Shown: positions 1 through 9,249, counted from the stretch's first letter. The stretch: DNA of 64,000 nucleotides from Actimicrobium sp034313845 (GCF_034313845.1 NZ_JAVIWN010000004.1), one strand, 5' to 3'. The notes: a model not told the origin generated them from the letters alone. Made by a program: numbers and translations.

Positions 1-227
1 TAGATGGCCCTACCCTGCTCAGGCGCATCCTGAAATTACCGCAAAACCAGCAGGAAATGCTACTGCAACTTGCTGTAAAAGGTGATTTTCGCAGCCCGAC
101 CTGCCCAGTCTGTTCACGCAAAATGGACTTGCGCAGCGGTGACTTCAAATCATTCTGGCGCTGCACCGGCTATCCGGAATGTCGCTGCCGCATGGCACAG
201 GATGGTGACGAAATACTGCGCCCATGA
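1..227 (+). CDS. C-terminal end of a C4 zinc-ribbon protein (partial)
   Basis: Only the last 74 codons are in the window; the frame is open from base 3 and ends with TGA at 225-227. The tail carries four cysteines arranged CPVC ... RCTGYPEC, the topoisomerase-type C4 zinc ribbon that binds DNA. In bacteria such a ribbon often closes an Mrr-like or NERD-like restriction endonuclease or a DNA topoisomerase I. The short LQLAVKGDF lead-in resembles the restriction-endonuclease type, but the catalytic part lies outside the window, so the function is not settled. Confidence 0.6.
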   Translation, partial: DGPTLLRRILKLPQNQQEMLLQLAVKGDFRSPTCPVCSRKMDLRSGDFKSFWRCTGYPECRCRMAQDGDEILRP

Positions 228-284
228 AGCATTCAGCTACCATGCGCAATTAACGGCGCATTCGATTTTCCTCAAACTTACTTC

Positions 285-884
285 ATGACCAATACTTTTT
301 TCCAGGCATTCATCCTGTTGTTGCTCGTCACCGATCCATTCGGAAATATCCCACTATTCGTCAGCGCATTGCGGGTCGTACCGCGCGAACGTCGCTGGCG
401 CGTCGTGGTACGCGAATGCCTCATTGCGTTTCTGTTGTTACTGCTCTTCATGTTTTTTGGACGGCACTTTCTCAATGCATTGCAATTATCTGAAATTGCA
501 CTTCGCATTGGTGGTGGTGTGATCCTGTTTTTGATCGCATTGAGAATGGTGTTCCCGCAACCGGGAGGTGTGCTTGGCGATAATGACATCAACAGCGAAC
601 CGTTCATCGTTCCGCTCGCAATCCCGGCACTGGCCGGACCGTCTGCGCTGGCGACGGTACTGCTCTTTTCTTCCGACACCACCGCTGATGTACTCCTGCA
701 TGTCGCTGCGCTATCAGCCGTTGCCCTGGTTTGGCTGGCAGTGTTGCTGGGTGCGGAACGCATGCAGCAAGTGCTCGGAGTACGCGCCATGCTGGCATTC
801 GAGCGACTGATGGGCTTGATCCTGACTGCAATGGCGGTAGAAATGCTCCTGGCCGGCATCCGGTCTTATGTCAGTTCTTTGTGA
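285..884 (+). CDS. MarC family integral membrane protein
   Basis: A 199-residue hydrophobic protein of the MarC/YhgN family. It shows the family opening with TDPFGNIPLF near residues 16-25, a Gly-rich helix (RIGGGVILFLIALRM, about 75-90) and roughly six membrane segments. Length agrees with the family (about 200). MarC proteins sit in the inner membrane; their substrate is not established, and the old link to multiple antibiotic resistance is disputed. The ATG at 285 has only a weak ribosome site. The 3' end overlaps the convergent nhaR-type gene by 19 bases, so neither gene has its own terminator here. Confidence 0.85.
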   Translation: MTNTFFQAFILLLLVTDPFGNIPLFVSALRVVPRERRWRVVVRECLIAFLLLLLFMFFGRHFLNALQLSEIALRIGGGVILFLIALRMVFPQPGGVLGDNDINSEPFIVPLAIPALAGPSALATVLLFSSDTTADVLLHVAALSAVALVWLAVLLGAERMQQVLGVRAMLAFERLMGLILTAMAVEMLLAGIRSYVSSL

Positions 885-1792
885 CCACCGGCAATGTCTT
901 CGCATTGAATCGCCGACAGGATCGCCTCAACCGCTGGATGCTTGATCTTGCGCTCGTTAGAAATCGCATAAAACTGTTCCTTGACGCCTTGCAATGGCCC
1001 AACCGGAATCGCCCCGAATTGCGCCGCAACATCATCAGCTAACGCCGATGGAGCTGGGAAAAGTCCTAATCCGCTCCGCCCAAAGGTATTTAGCAACGCA
1101 TTGTCATCGAACTCGCCGACCACATCAGGACGCAGGTCCTGTGCCTCAAGCCAATGGTCGATCCGGCCACGAATCGCATTGTTGCGCGTCGGCAGCAACA
1201 GCGGCGCACCCTGCAAACTCGCCGGAAAACCAGGTTCGTATTTTTCAGCCAATGCTGGCAGACCAAAGAGCATTAGTTCGCTCTCGCCTAGCAAATGACT
1301 GAATACCCGCAAGACGGTGCCTGCATGCACCGGACGATCAGTCAATACGACGTCAAGCTTATGAACCTTGAGTTCGCCGAGCAAGGCTTCAAAGCGATCT
1401 TCGTAACACACTAGCTTGACGCGTTCCGGCAAGGCTAGCGCAGCGGCCAGTAGACGCGAGGCAATCAATTTTGGCAGCGAATCAGAAATTCCGACGGTCA
1501 GGCGCATTGTCCGGCCTACATCGAGGTCGGACAAGGCATCTTCCATCTGCTCGCCTAACGCGAAAATCTGTTCGGCATAGCCCATCGCGATTCGCCCGGC
1601 CTCGGTCAATACAAGACGCCTGCCCTGGGGTGCGAATAACGACTTTCCGATCGCCTTTTCCAGCAGGCCTAACTGGGTGCTGATCGTCTGGATAGCCACA
1701 CCAAGCCGCTCGGCCGCACGCGTAATGCTGTCTTCCTTGGCAACAACCCAAAAATAGTAAAGATGTCGGAAATTCAGACCGGTATTTTTCAT
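866..1792 (-). CDS. nhaR: LysR-family transcriptional regulator, NhaR type
   Basis: A 308-residue LysR-type regulator. The N-terminal winged helix-turn-helix (about 7-66, starting LNFRHLYYFWVVAKEDSITRAAERLG) has the wording typical of NhaR, the Na+-responsive activator of the nhaA antiporter in E. coli, and the C-terminal part is a LysR effector domain. No nhaA gene is nearby, so the regulated gene cannot be named from this window. The gene is divergent from yccA, with 124 bases between the starts, and converges on marC with a 19-base overlap. Confidence 0.75.
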   Translation of the reverse strand: MKNTGLNFRHLYYFWVVAKEDSITRAAERLGVAIQTISTQLGLLEKAIGKSLFAPQGRRLVLTEAGRIAMGYAEQIFALGEQMEDALSDLDVGRTMRLTVGISDSLPKLIASRLLAAALALPERVKLVCYEDRFEALLGELKVHKLDVVLTDRPVHAGTVLRVFSHLLGESELMLFGLPALAEKYEPGFPASLQGAPLLLPTRNNAIRGRIDHWLEAQDLRPDVVGEFDDNALLNTFGRSGLGLFPAPSALADDVAAQFGAIPVGPLQGVKEQFYAISNERKIKHPAVEAILSAIQCEDIAGGHKELT

Positions 1793-1916
1793 GATTCTGC
1801 TTTATCGAAGTAAGCCTTCTATTATGTGCGCTTTTTAAACACAGAAATTAGACTATCCTCAGCCAAACGCTTATTTTTTTAATGGTGCCAATTTATTACA
1901 TCGGAAGGAATACTCC

Positions 1917-2609
1917 ATGAACGATCGCAATTCACTCTTTGGCCGTAACGCGACGAATACAGAGTCTGCCGGCAATGTCATCGATGGTAATGCCCGTCGC
2001 GTATTACGCAATACTTACATGCTGCTCTCGGCCTGCCTGGCCTTCAGTGCAGTAGCTGCAGGCACTACCGCCGCGCTCGGTTTGCCGGGGCCTGGCATCA
2101 TCATCACGCTGGTCGGTTACTTCGGCTTGCTGTTTGCTATTACAAAGTACCGCGATCAGGCATTAGGCGTCGGTTTGTTGTTCGCGCTTACCGGATTCAT
2201 GGGCTATACGCTGGGCCCGATTATCAGTCGTTACCTCAGCATGCCCAACGGCACGGAAACCGTCATGCTGGCATTCGGCGGTACAGCCTCGATTTTCGTT
2301 GCACTCTCAGCCTATGCGAGAGTGACCAAGCGCGACCTGTCCATGATGGGCGGTTTTCTGACCATCGGCATACTGGTTGCCTTTCTGGCATCGCTAGCAG
2401 GCATTTTTCTACAAATTCCGGCCTTGTCGTTGACCGTATCAGCGGCTTTCGTGGTGCTGATGTCGGGCATGATCTTGTATGAAACGAATAACATCGTGCG
2501 CGGTGGTGAAACCAATTACGTGATGGCGACGCTGACGTTGTTCATTTCAATATTCAATCTGTTCACCAGTCTGTTGCACATACTTGGATTCGTAAATCGG
2601 GACGAATAG
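1917..2609 (+). CDS. yccA: Bax inhibitor-1 / YccA family membrane protein
   Basis: A 230-residue protein with seven hydrophobic segments after a polar N-terminus of about 28 residues. The pattern VLRNTYMLLSACLAFSA (about 29-45), FTGF-like LTGFMGYTLGP (about 95-105), ETNNIVRGGETNYV (about 190-203) and the C-terminal SLLHILGFVNRDE matches E. coli YccA rather than YbhL. YccA interacts with and modulates the membrane protease FtsH; ftsH itself lies far away at 55-57 kb. The ribosome site GGAAGGA lies just upstream of the ATG. A palindrome at 2668-2701 probably ends the transcript. Confidence 0.85.
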   Translation: MNDRNSLFGRNATNTESAGNVIDGNARRVLRNTYMLLSACLAFSAVAAGTTAALGLPGPGIIITLVGYFGLLFAITKYRDQALGVGLLFALTGFMGYTLGPIISRYLSMPNGTETVMLAFGGTASIFVALSAYARVTKRDLSMMGGFLTIGILVAFLASLAGIFLQIPALSLTVSAAFVVLMSGMILYETNNIVRGGETNYVMATLTLFISIFNLFTSLLHILGFVNRDE

Positions 2610-2667
2610 GCCAGCTTGATCTCGCGGCAAGAACCCACCAAGCACCCTATCCCCTCTCAACCCTGAT

Positions 2668-2701
2668 AAAACGATATGCCGAATAATCGGTATATCGTTT
2701 T
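2668..2701 (+). terminator. Hairpin after yccA, probable terminator
   Basis: The 10-base arms AAAACGATAT and ATATCGTTTT pair perfectly around an inner CCGA-ATAA-TCGG stem, followed by CTTT. This fits a factor-independent terminator for yccA. As a long palindrome 73 bases ahead of a LysR gene it could alternatively act as an operator. Confidence 0.55.
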
Positions 2702-2773
2702 CTTTGGTTATGGCGATGAAACAAATTACCATCGGACTGCGGCAGGTTTGTCCGCATTCACCCTACGGATTCC

Positions 2774-3691
2774 ATGGATCAATTCAAGCAACTCTCCACC
2801 TTTGTCGAAATCATCGCAAAAGGAAGCTTTTCTGCTGCGGCACGTGCTGAAGGCATTGCACCTGCAATGATAGGGCGTCGCCTTGATGCGTTGGAAGAAC
2901 GACTGGGCATCAAGTTATTGCAGCGAACCACACGCAAGATTGTGCTCACACCGGAAGGAAGCAGTTTTCTGGAAGATTGCCAGCGCATTCTGGGCGAACT
3001 GGAACAGGCCGAATTAGCAGTCTCTGCAGGTGCCCGCGCCGCCAGTGGTCACTTGACCATCTCGGCGCCTGCCGGTTTCGGCCGTCAGCATGTCGCACCA
3101 TTACTGCCTTCATTCCTGGCCGAACATCATGGTGTGAGCCTGACGCTCAGTCTCAATGACCGCATTGCCGATCTGCTGGACGAAGGCATTGATGTCGCCA
3201 TCCGGATTGCAGCACTGACCGACTCCAGCATGGTCGGTGTCAAGCTGGCAGAAAATAAACGCGTGGTTGTTGCTACACCTGGATATCTGAAACGCCATGG
3301 CGTACCACAGGCTCTTGATCAACTGACCAGCCATAATTGCCTGGCCATTAGTAGTGACGGTAGCCAGCGCGGCTGGACTTTCCGTCAACACGGGAAAAAT
3401 ATAACGATCAGGGTCACCGGCAACATGGCTTGCAACGACGGCGAGGTACTCCACGACTGGGCTCTGGCAGGCAAGGGTTTGTCATGGCGCTCGATGTGGG
3501 AAGTCGGCAGTGAAATTGAGTCAGGACTACTGGTCACGGTACTTGATGAATTTGCCGCACCGGGCAATGACATCTACGCCGTATTTACACAGCGTCGTCA
3601 TCTACCATTGCGCATCCGTGTGTTCATCGACTTTTTACGGCATGCTTACTTACAGCCGGATTACTGGCATCGTGCAAGAGAAAATCCATAA
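2774..3691 (+). CDS. LysR-family transcriptional regulator
   Basis: A 305-residue regulator of the large CrgA/AaeR-like LysR subgroup. The winged helix-turn-helix spans about residues 1-60 (MDQFKQLSTFVEIIAKGSFSAAAR) and the periplasmic-binding-like effector domain about 88-295, ending with the subgroup's usual PLRIRVFIDFL segment. The usual divergent target gene is absent: the upstream neighbour is yccA on the same strand and the downstream neighbour is the convergent liv operon. The target and inducer are unknown. Confidence 0.85.
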   Translation: MDQFKQLSTFVEIIAKGSFSAAARAEGIAPAMIGRRLDALEERLGIKLLQRTTRKIVLTPEGSSFLEDCQRILGELEQAELAVSAGARAASGHLTISAPAGFGRQHVAPLLPSFLAEHHGVSLTLSLNDRIADLLDEGIDVAIRIAALTDSSMVGVKLAENKRVVVATPGYLKRHGVPQALDQLTSHNCLAISSDGSQRGWTFRQHGKNITIRVTGNMACNDGEVLHDWALAGKGLSWRSMWEVGSEIESGLLVTVLDEFAAPGNDIYAVFTQRRHLPLRIRVFIDFLRHAYLQPDYWHRARENP

Positions 3692-3693
3692 AA

Positions 3694-3742
3694 AAATAGC
3701 TCGCATCAACCAGGCAGATTGCCAAAGCGATGCGAGCTATTT
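3694..3742. terminator. Bidirectional terminator between convergent genes
   Basis: Perfect 14-base arms AAATAGCTCGCATC (3694-3707) and GATGCGAGCTATTT (3729-3742) enclose a 21-base loop. A-rich sequence precedes and T-rich sequence follows, so it can end both the LysR transcript and the livF transcript. It begins three bases after the LysR stop codon. Confidence 0.8.
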
Positions 3743-3759
3743 ATTTAACTAACGCGTTG

Positions 3760-4488
3760 TCAGTGTTGTTGACCGCCACCGAGGTATGCTGCTTGTACAG
3801 CAGGATCGTTCTTGAGCTTTTCAGCCGGACCATGCACGGATATCCGGCCGTTTTCCATCACGTAGCCATAATCTGCCACATTCAACGCTGCCGCCGCGAA
3901 CTGCTCGACCAACAGCATTGTTACACCACGCTTTTTTAAACTCAAAATGATACGAAAGACTTCTTCAACCAGAATTGGAGCTAGTCCCATCGAAGGCTCA
4001 TCAAGCAAAATGACTTCGGGGTTCAGCATCACCGCACGCGCCATCGCAAGCATTTGCTGCTCACCACCAGACAGCGTGCCGGCTAATTGATGCTGACGCT
4101 CTTTCAGTCGAGGAAACAGCTCCAGCGATTTTTCGAGGTCTTCCTTGATATCACCACGTGGACGTGATCCTGTGTAGCGAGGAAACGCTCCCAACAGCAG
4201 ATTATCCGTAACACTCATCGTTGAGAAAACACGACGTCCTTCCGGAGAATGGGCTAATCCTGCGCGGGCAATCTTGTGCGATTCCAGGCCAGTCACATCT
4301 TTGCCGGAGAGAGTGACACTACCGGACTTCGGTTTGATCATGCCGGAAATGGCGCGCATGGTCGTCGTTTTTCCCGCGCCGTTAGAGCCGATAAGTGTCA
4401 CCACCTTACCCTTTGGTACTTCAAGTGAAATACCGTGCAAGACCTCGACTTTGCCATAGGCTGCGTGCAGATTGGAGATAGTAAGCAT
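3760..4488 (-). CDS. livF: Branched-chain amino acid ABC transporter ATP-binding protein LivF
   Basis: A 242-residue ATPase subunit of the hydrophobic amino acid uptake (HAAT) family. Walker A is GSNGAGKTT, the signature LSGGEQQ, and Walker B VILLDEPSMGL with the LivF-type SMGLAPI. I start it at the ATG at 4488 (MLTISNLHAAYG), behind an AGGGA ribosome site one base after the livMG stop codon; an in-frame extension to 4536 lies inside livG and is not supported. It is the last gene of livK-H-MG-F. LivF pairs with the LivG domain to power import of leucine-type amino acids, or of amides or urea in some paralogues. Confidence 0.92.
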   Translation of the reverse strand: MLTISNLHAAYGKVEVLHGISLEVPKGKVVTLIGSNGAGKTTTMRAISGMIKPKSGSVTLSGKDVTGLESHKIARAGLAHSPEGRRVFSTMSVTDNLLLGAFPRYTGSRPRGDIKEDLEKSLELFPRLKERQHQLAGTLSGGEQQMLAMARAVMLNPEVILLDEPSMGLAPILVEEVFRIILSLKKRGVTMLLVEQFAAAALNVADYGYVMENGRISVHGPAEKLKNDPAVQAAYLGGGQQH

Positions 4489-4489
4489 G

Positions 4490-6460
4490 TCAATTCCCTG
4501 CATGAGTAGGCGTGGCTGGAGTATCGTCTCCGACACTACCGCCCAGATAAGCTTCGATCACTTTCGGATCGGACTGAACCGCAGCGGGCTTGCCTTCAGC
4601 AATTTTTTGGCCAAAATCAAGCACCGTCACCGTATCCGAAATCGACATCACCACATCCATATGGTGTTCGATAAGAATGATCGTAATGCCATGTTGCGTT
4701 ATTTTACGAATAATCGCGACGAGCTCCTTGATGTCGGGAGCCGTCAAACCAGCTGCCGGTTCATCGAGCAAGAGCAATTGAGGATTAAGCCCAAGGGCGC
4801 GACCAATTTCAAGCACGCGCTGCTTGCCATATGGCAGATTGCGTGCCTCTTCGTCCGCCAATGACGCCAGGCCAGCGAACTGCAGAATTCCTGCAGCACG
4901 CTCACGCGCCTGCGCATTTTCGCGCCGATACCGTGGCGTATTCAGCATCACATCAACAATGTTGCTTCGGAAGGTATTGTGCAACCCGACCAGCACGTTT
5001 TCCGTCGAGGTCATTTCTCCAAACAACTGCACGTTCTGGAAGGTCCGTGCCACGCCACCCAATGCAATTGAAGAAGGTGTTTGCCCGGAGATTACCGCAC
5101 CGTTAAATTCAACAGCGCCTGCGGTGGGTTTGTATATACCAGTGAGTACGTTCATCATCGTGCTCTTGCCTGAACCATTCGGTCCAATCAAGCCGTGGAC
5201 AGTCCCTTTGGCAATCACCAGGTCAACCTGGTTCAGCGCCTTCAAACCGCCAAATTGCATCAAAATACCCTTAGCAGCGAGCAAGGTTGAGCCGATACCC
5301 GCAGTGCTTGGGGCAACTGCCCAAGCTTTCGACTCATCGCCCTGCGTACCAGCATGTTTTGCGTCACGCACAGAGCCCTTGGCGAACAAGCTGCGCAAGA
5401 AGCCGATGATGCCGTCTTGCAAGTAGTACACGACAAACAGGGTCATCACTCCAAATATGGTCAACCGCCAATCAGTAATATTCTGGAGCTGGTACGAAAA
5501 TACAGCCAAGCCAACGGTGGCAAGGACGGGAATGGCAATTTCTCGCACCGTCTTGCGTCCCTTGGCGAGCATGAAGCCGGCACCTAGCACACCAAAAACA
5601 GCTGCCACGGTGGCAATTTGGCGGAACAATTGAATATCAGCCAACAAACTAGGAAGCATCACGACGATCACGGCGCCCAGCAGTGCTCCGCTGCGCGTCT
5701 TGCGTCCGCCCATGATGACGGCGAGCAGAAAAAGGATGGTGAGCTCGAAATTGTACGTATTTGGGGAAATATACTCTTCCGAATAGGCATACAAGCTACC
5801 CGCCAACCCAGCCATGCCCGCGCTGATCACGAACGCATAAACCTTGTAGCGGTAGACTGAGACTCCCATACAATCGGAAGCAATCGGGCTATCGCGCAAC
5901 GCTTGGAAAGCGCGTCCCAAATGCGACTTGAGGATACGGTCAACGACGATCAGCGACAACACCATCATCACGGCGACGACATAAAAGAACTCGACCTCAT
6001 TGACCTTGTATCCAAAAAAGTCTGGCTTGACCAACTTCAGGCCAAGCGGCCCTTCAGTAAGAAACGTCATCTCGTTAATCAGAATCTGAACAATTGTGCC
6101 AAATGCCAGCGTAACCATCGCAAGGTAAGGGCCTGTCACTCGTAATGCCGGTAACGCCAGCAACGCTCCGAACGCGGCTGTTACCGCAATACTTGCCGGT
6201 GCGGCCACCAGTATTGGCAAACCGAATTTCAGATAGAGCACACCTGTCGTGTACGATCCGATTCCGAATAACGCCGCATGCCCGAGCGATACCTGACCGG
6301 TATAACCCACCACGATGTCGAGACCGAAAAGCAAAATCGAATAAATCAGGATGGTTTCGGCAAGATGAATGTAATACGGATTGTGGAATACCAATGGGAA
6401 TCCCGCCAAGACGATAATCCCGATGACGGAAGCGACGATTGTTTTCTTGTCCATGTTCAT
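4490..6460 (-). CDS. livM: Fused LivM permease and LivG ATP-binding protein
   Basis: A single 656-residue protein joins two subunits that are separate in E. coli. Residues 1 to about 330 are a LivM permease with about nine membrane helices (VGYTGQVSLGHAALFGIGSY near 50-70). After a polar linker, an ABC ATPase begins near 395: Walker A GPNGSGKS about 426-433, signature variant NLPYGKQR about 541-548, Walker B LLLLDEP about 562-568, and the LivG-type LIEHHMD switch. The start ATG overlaps the livH stop as ATGA, so translation is probably coupled. The joint lies in one uninterrupted frame, so I read it as a true fusion. Confidence 0.9.
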   Translation of the reverse strand: MNMDKKTIVASVIGIIVLAGFPLVFHNPYYIHLAETILIYSILLFGLDIVVGYTGQVSLGHAALFGIGSYTTGVLYLKFGLPILVAAPASIAVTAAFGALLALPALRVTGPYLAMVTLAFGTIVQILINEMTFLTEGPLGLKLVKPDFFGYKVNEVEFFYVVAVMMVLSLIVVDRILKSHLGRAFQALRDSPIASDCMGVSVYRYKVYAFVISAGMAGLAGSLYAYSEEYISPNTYNFELTILFLLAVIMGGRKTRSGALLGAVIVVMLPSLLADIQLFRQIATVAAVFGVLGAGFMLAKGRKTVREIAIPVLATVGLAVFSYQLQNITDWRLTIFGVMTLFVVYYLQDGIIGFLRSLFAKGSVRDAKHAGTQGDESKAWAVAPSTAGIGSTLLAAKGILMQFGGLKALNQVDLVIAKGTVHGLIGPNGSGKSTMMNVLTGIYKPTAGAVEFNGAVISGQTPSSIALGGVARTFQNVQLFGEMTSTENVLVGLHNTFRSNIVDVMLNTPRYRRENAQARERAAGILQFAGLASLADEEARNLPYGKQRVLEIGRALGLNPQLLLLDEPAAGLTAPDIKELVAIIRKITQHGITIILIEHHMDVVMSISDTVTVLDFGQKIAEGKPAAVQSDPKVIEAYLGGSVGDDTPATPTHAGN

Positions 6461-7347
6461 ACTTTCTTGATCGTAGCTTTACCGAACAGGCCGGCTGGTT
6501 TAATTGCCAGCACGAGCAACAGCAGTACCAGTCCCGGTACTTCCTTGTAACCCGTCGAAATATAAAAACCTGTAGTGGTTTCTGCGATGCCCAGGATTAA
6601 CCCCCCGACGATCACGCCCAGTCCCGAGGTCAGGCCACCGATAATTGCTACTGCAAACGCCTTCAAACCCAAAGCGGTTCCCATCGTTGCGCCAGTCAGC
6701 GTCAACGGTGCAACCAGAACACCGGCCAAAGCAGCAGTCGCTGATGACAGCGCATAAGAAAACGTAATCACCATGCTGGTGTTGATACCCATCAACCCTG
6801 CAGCGTCGCGATCATTCGAGGTTGCGACCACCGCTTTACCGTAGATGGATTTGCGGTTGAATACCTCGACTGCAAGCATCATCGCCAAGGCTCCCAGCAC
6901 CACGACTACTTGCATTGGCTGCACATTGGCTCCCAGGATTTGGAACGGAGCTGCAGGCAATGGCGAAGGAAATGGAAGGTCGTCCTTGCCCCAAATATTT
7001 TCCGCAACGTTCTTGAAAATGATGGCCAATGCGATTGTCGACATGATCCAGCCAAATTCCGACTTAATTTTAATTGCCGGGCGCACGCCTATCCATTCAA
7101 CAAACACGCCTTGCATCGCACCAAATACGATGACCACCGGAATCATCAACCAGTAATTCAAATAAGGCCCACCGTGAATGTTACCGACAAGGCTGAGTCC
7201 GACCAACGCACCGAGCATTAACGCTTCACCTTGGCCAAAATTCAGGGTGCCTGATGTCGCAAAGGTCAGCTGATAACCAAAAGCGATCACCGCGTAAATC
7301 ATGCCCAGCGCAACGCCACTGAAAACGAGTTGCAAGAAAATTTCCAT
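6457..7347 (-). CDS. livH: Branched-chain amino acid ABC transporter permease LivH
   Basis: A 296-residue inner-membrane permease with about eight helices and the LivH opening FSGVALGMIYAVIAFGYQLTFATSGTLNF split across its first helices; GQGEAL and a central glycine-rich GGLTSGLGVIVGG loop also fit. I choose the ATG at 7347 because AGGTGG lies 5-6 bases upstream; a GTG three codons earlier is possible. It overlaps livMG by four bases. It lies 229 bases downstream of livK, and that gap holds a long inverted repeat that may separate expression of the binding protein from the membrane parts. Confidence 0.92.
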   Translation of the reverse strand: MEIFLQLVFSGVALGMIYAVIAFGYQLTFATSGTLNFGQGEALMLGALVGLSLVGNIHGGPYLNYWLMIPVVIVFGAMQGVFVEWIGVRPAIKIKSEFGWIMSTIALAIIFKNVAENIWGKDDLPFPSPLPAAPFQILGANVQPMQVVVVLGALAMMLAVEVFNRKSIYGKAVVATSNDRDAAGLMGINTSMVITFSYALSSATAALAGVLVAPLTLTGATMGTALGLKAFAVAIIGGLTSGLGVIVGGLILGIAETTTGFYISTGYKEVPGLVLLLLVLAIKPAGLFGKATIKKV

Positions 7348-7395
7348 TATTTCCACCTGTAGTACAGCCGCCGCGGCGGCAGGTTTCAGTTATAC

Positions 7396-7499
7396 CAAGA
7401 GTCTATCTCGATCAATTTTGCGCTCGTACCCCGAGCGAGTAAAAGAAACGCCCTTCAGCACTCATGTAATTAGCAAAAATATATCGAGATAGACTCTTG
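7396..7499. repeat. 17-bp perfect inverted repeat between livK and livH
   Basis: CAAGAGTCTATCTCGAT at 7396-7412 is exactly repeated in reverse complement at 7483-7499. The 70 bases between them include a small hairpin, CGCTCG (about 7421-7426) with CGAGCG (about 7432-7437). The element lies in the 229-base gap between livK and livH. It could act as an attenuator or mRNA-stabilising structure after livK, or be the remnant of a small palindromic element. No T-run follows the outer stem, so it is not a canonical terminator. Confidence 0.75.
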
Positions 7500-7576
7500 A
7501 TGCCGGAGCCAGAACTGGCCACCGGCAATCATGAACAACGCAACCATGAGCGCCGAAACGCTATGGCTAAAGCTGA

Positions 7577-8734
7577 TTACTTCGCCAGAATGACGCGGCC
7601 CGCTTTGACTTCACCAAAAACTGGTACGCCTATTTTGATGGCTTCGTGGTCGTCCTTGCTAAAAGGCTTGGCGTACGAGGTGACTACGCCATCGACGTTC
7701 TCTTTCATATTCTCAAGTGCTTCCCGCACTTTCGGACCATCGGTCGTCCCAGCTTGCTTGATTGCTGCAGCAAGCAGGAAAATCGAGTCATATCCTTGCG
7801 CGGCCGACACTGGAGATGGAATACGACCACCCGGCGGGCTGTAAGTTTTGACGTAGGAATCAATGAACGTCTTGCGCTTTGGTGTCGTTGAATCCTGGAT
7901 GAAGGTTTGTGGCATCAATGTGCCGTCCCCATTTTTCCCGGCGTTGTCGATGAAGTTTGCCATCGACAAAGTCCAGCTACCAATCATTGGCACTTTCCAG
8001 CTGAGTTTTTCCATGCCATTGGCGATTTGTGCCAGTTCCGGTCCAATACCGTACGTCAACACTGCCTCTGCACCGGCCTGCTTCGCTTTCAACAATTGGG
8101 CTGTCATGTCGACATCCTTGATGTTGTACTTTTCAACAGCAACCGCCTTGAGACCCTTTTTATCCAGTGCTTTTTCAAGATCTTCACGGCCTAACTGGCC
8201 GTAGTTGGTCGAGTCGGCCAGAATCGCAAGTTTCGTGAACTTGCGCTTGGTGACAGCTTCGTCAACGATCATTGCTGACTGGATGGAGTCGTTAGCGGCA
8301 TTACGGAAGATGTAGTTTTCAGGCTGATCGGCGAACTGCTTGGTAACGATGGAGCCGGTCGCCACGTTGTTCATGACAGGAATTTTGGCTTCCTGATAAA
8401 ACCGTTGCGAAGCCAGTGCCACGCCGGTATTGATGAATCCAACTGTTGCGACAACTTTCTCTTTGTTGATTAACTCCTGGGCGACCTGGACGCCGCGCTC
8501 GTTCTTGGCTTCATCGTCGCGCTCGATCAGCTTGATCTGGCGACCAAGCAAACCACCTTTGGCGTTGATTTCACTTACGGCAAGCTTTACGCCATCACGC
8601 ATCGAGACGCCCATCGGTGCGGAGCCACCGGTAAACGGACCTGTGACTCCAATCACGATCGGCTCAGCCGCCATACCTGATGCCGACCAGACCAGTACTG
8701 CTGACGCAACCAGTGCTTTGATTTTGTATGACAT
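7577..8734 (-). CDS. livK: Branched-chain amino acid ABC transporter substrate-binding protein
   Basis: A 385-residue periplasmic binding protein of the Leu/Ile/Val type. Residues 1-22 are a Sec signal peptide (basic MSYKIK, hydrophobic core, GMAA-E cleavage). The mature protein begins EPIVIGVTGPFTGGSAPMG, the usual first strand and ligand loop, and continues through the two Peripla_BP_6 lobes to about residue 380. It is the first gene of the liv cluster. The ligand cannot be fixed from sequence: leucine-type amino acids are the default, but aromatic acids or amides are possible. Confidence 0.9.
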   Translation of the reverse strand: MSYKIKALVASAVLVWSASGMAAEPIVIGVTGPFTGGSAPMGVSMRDGVKLAVSEINAKGGLLGRQIKLIERDDEAKNERGVQVAQELINKEKVVATVGFINTGVALASQRFYQEAKIPVMNNVATGSIVTKQFADQPENYIFRNAANDSIQSAMIVDEAVTKRKFTKLAILADSTNYGQLGREDLEKALDKKGLKAVAVEKYNIKDVDMTAQLLKAKQAGAEAVLTYGIGPELAQIANGMEKLSWKVPMIGSWTLSMANFIDNAGKNGDGTLMPQTFIQDSTTPKRKTFIDSYVKTYSPPGGRIPSPVSAAQGYDSIFLLAAAIKQAGTTDGPKVREALENMKENVDGVVTSYAKPFSKDDHEAIKIGVPVFGEVKAGRVILAK

Positions 8735-9207
8735 GTCATCCTCTATGTTTTTAAATGCGAAACATTATTAACAAGCTAACCGAAACTTATTTGTTCGCGG
8801 TGAGATTGTAAGAGCCACATCCTGCAGCGGCAATAGAAACATCATGCGGCAACGCAACATACAATACGTAAGTAAAACTACTCAGATCCAACTTACCAAT
8901 GGCCATGCTCTATAAATCCGATTCAATATTCGATCCATCATGCCGATGATGCCCCGCCGAAATAGTCACGCGTGACAAAAAATACCTGGGAATGTTGAGC
9001 TACTGAGTTGCGAGAGGATTTTCACGAAGGGATAAAAAACGCGCATTCGATGGACATCACCAAGCACTCAATGAAGATATTGTGAGCTTAAGCAATCGGT
9101 GAACGTGTGCGTTAAATCAATACTTACGTGTCTTGATTTTCTAGTGGTAGCTACTCAGCTGAAATTCATGCATTGCACATGAGTTTTCAAAAGTAACAGG
9201 CGAAAAA
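8735..9207. other. Intergenic region upstream of livK
   Basis: About 470 bases without a convincing gene. It is AT-richer than its surroundings. The livK promoter and leader must lie in its left part, and the cold-shock gene's terminator is at its right edge. I found no tRNA-like fold, no clear repeat and no coding frame with a ribosome site. Confidence 0.6.
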
Positions 9208-9229
9208 AAACCCCGGCGGACCGAGGTTT
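9208..9229 (-). terminator. Terminator of the cold-shock gene
   Basis: On the minus strand AAACCTCGG pairs with CCGGGGTTT (one G-U pair) around a four-base loop, followed by a run of T. It begins about 20 bases after the csp stop codon and is a typical factor-independent terminator. Confidence 0.9.
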
Positions 9230-9249
9230 CCTGAGGCGTTTAATTCAGC

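Noticed and set aside
2668..2701. Palindrome as the operator of the adjacent LysR gene
   Set aside because: LysR sites are T-N11-A in a divergent promoter, and here there is no divergent target; a terminator after yccA fits better.
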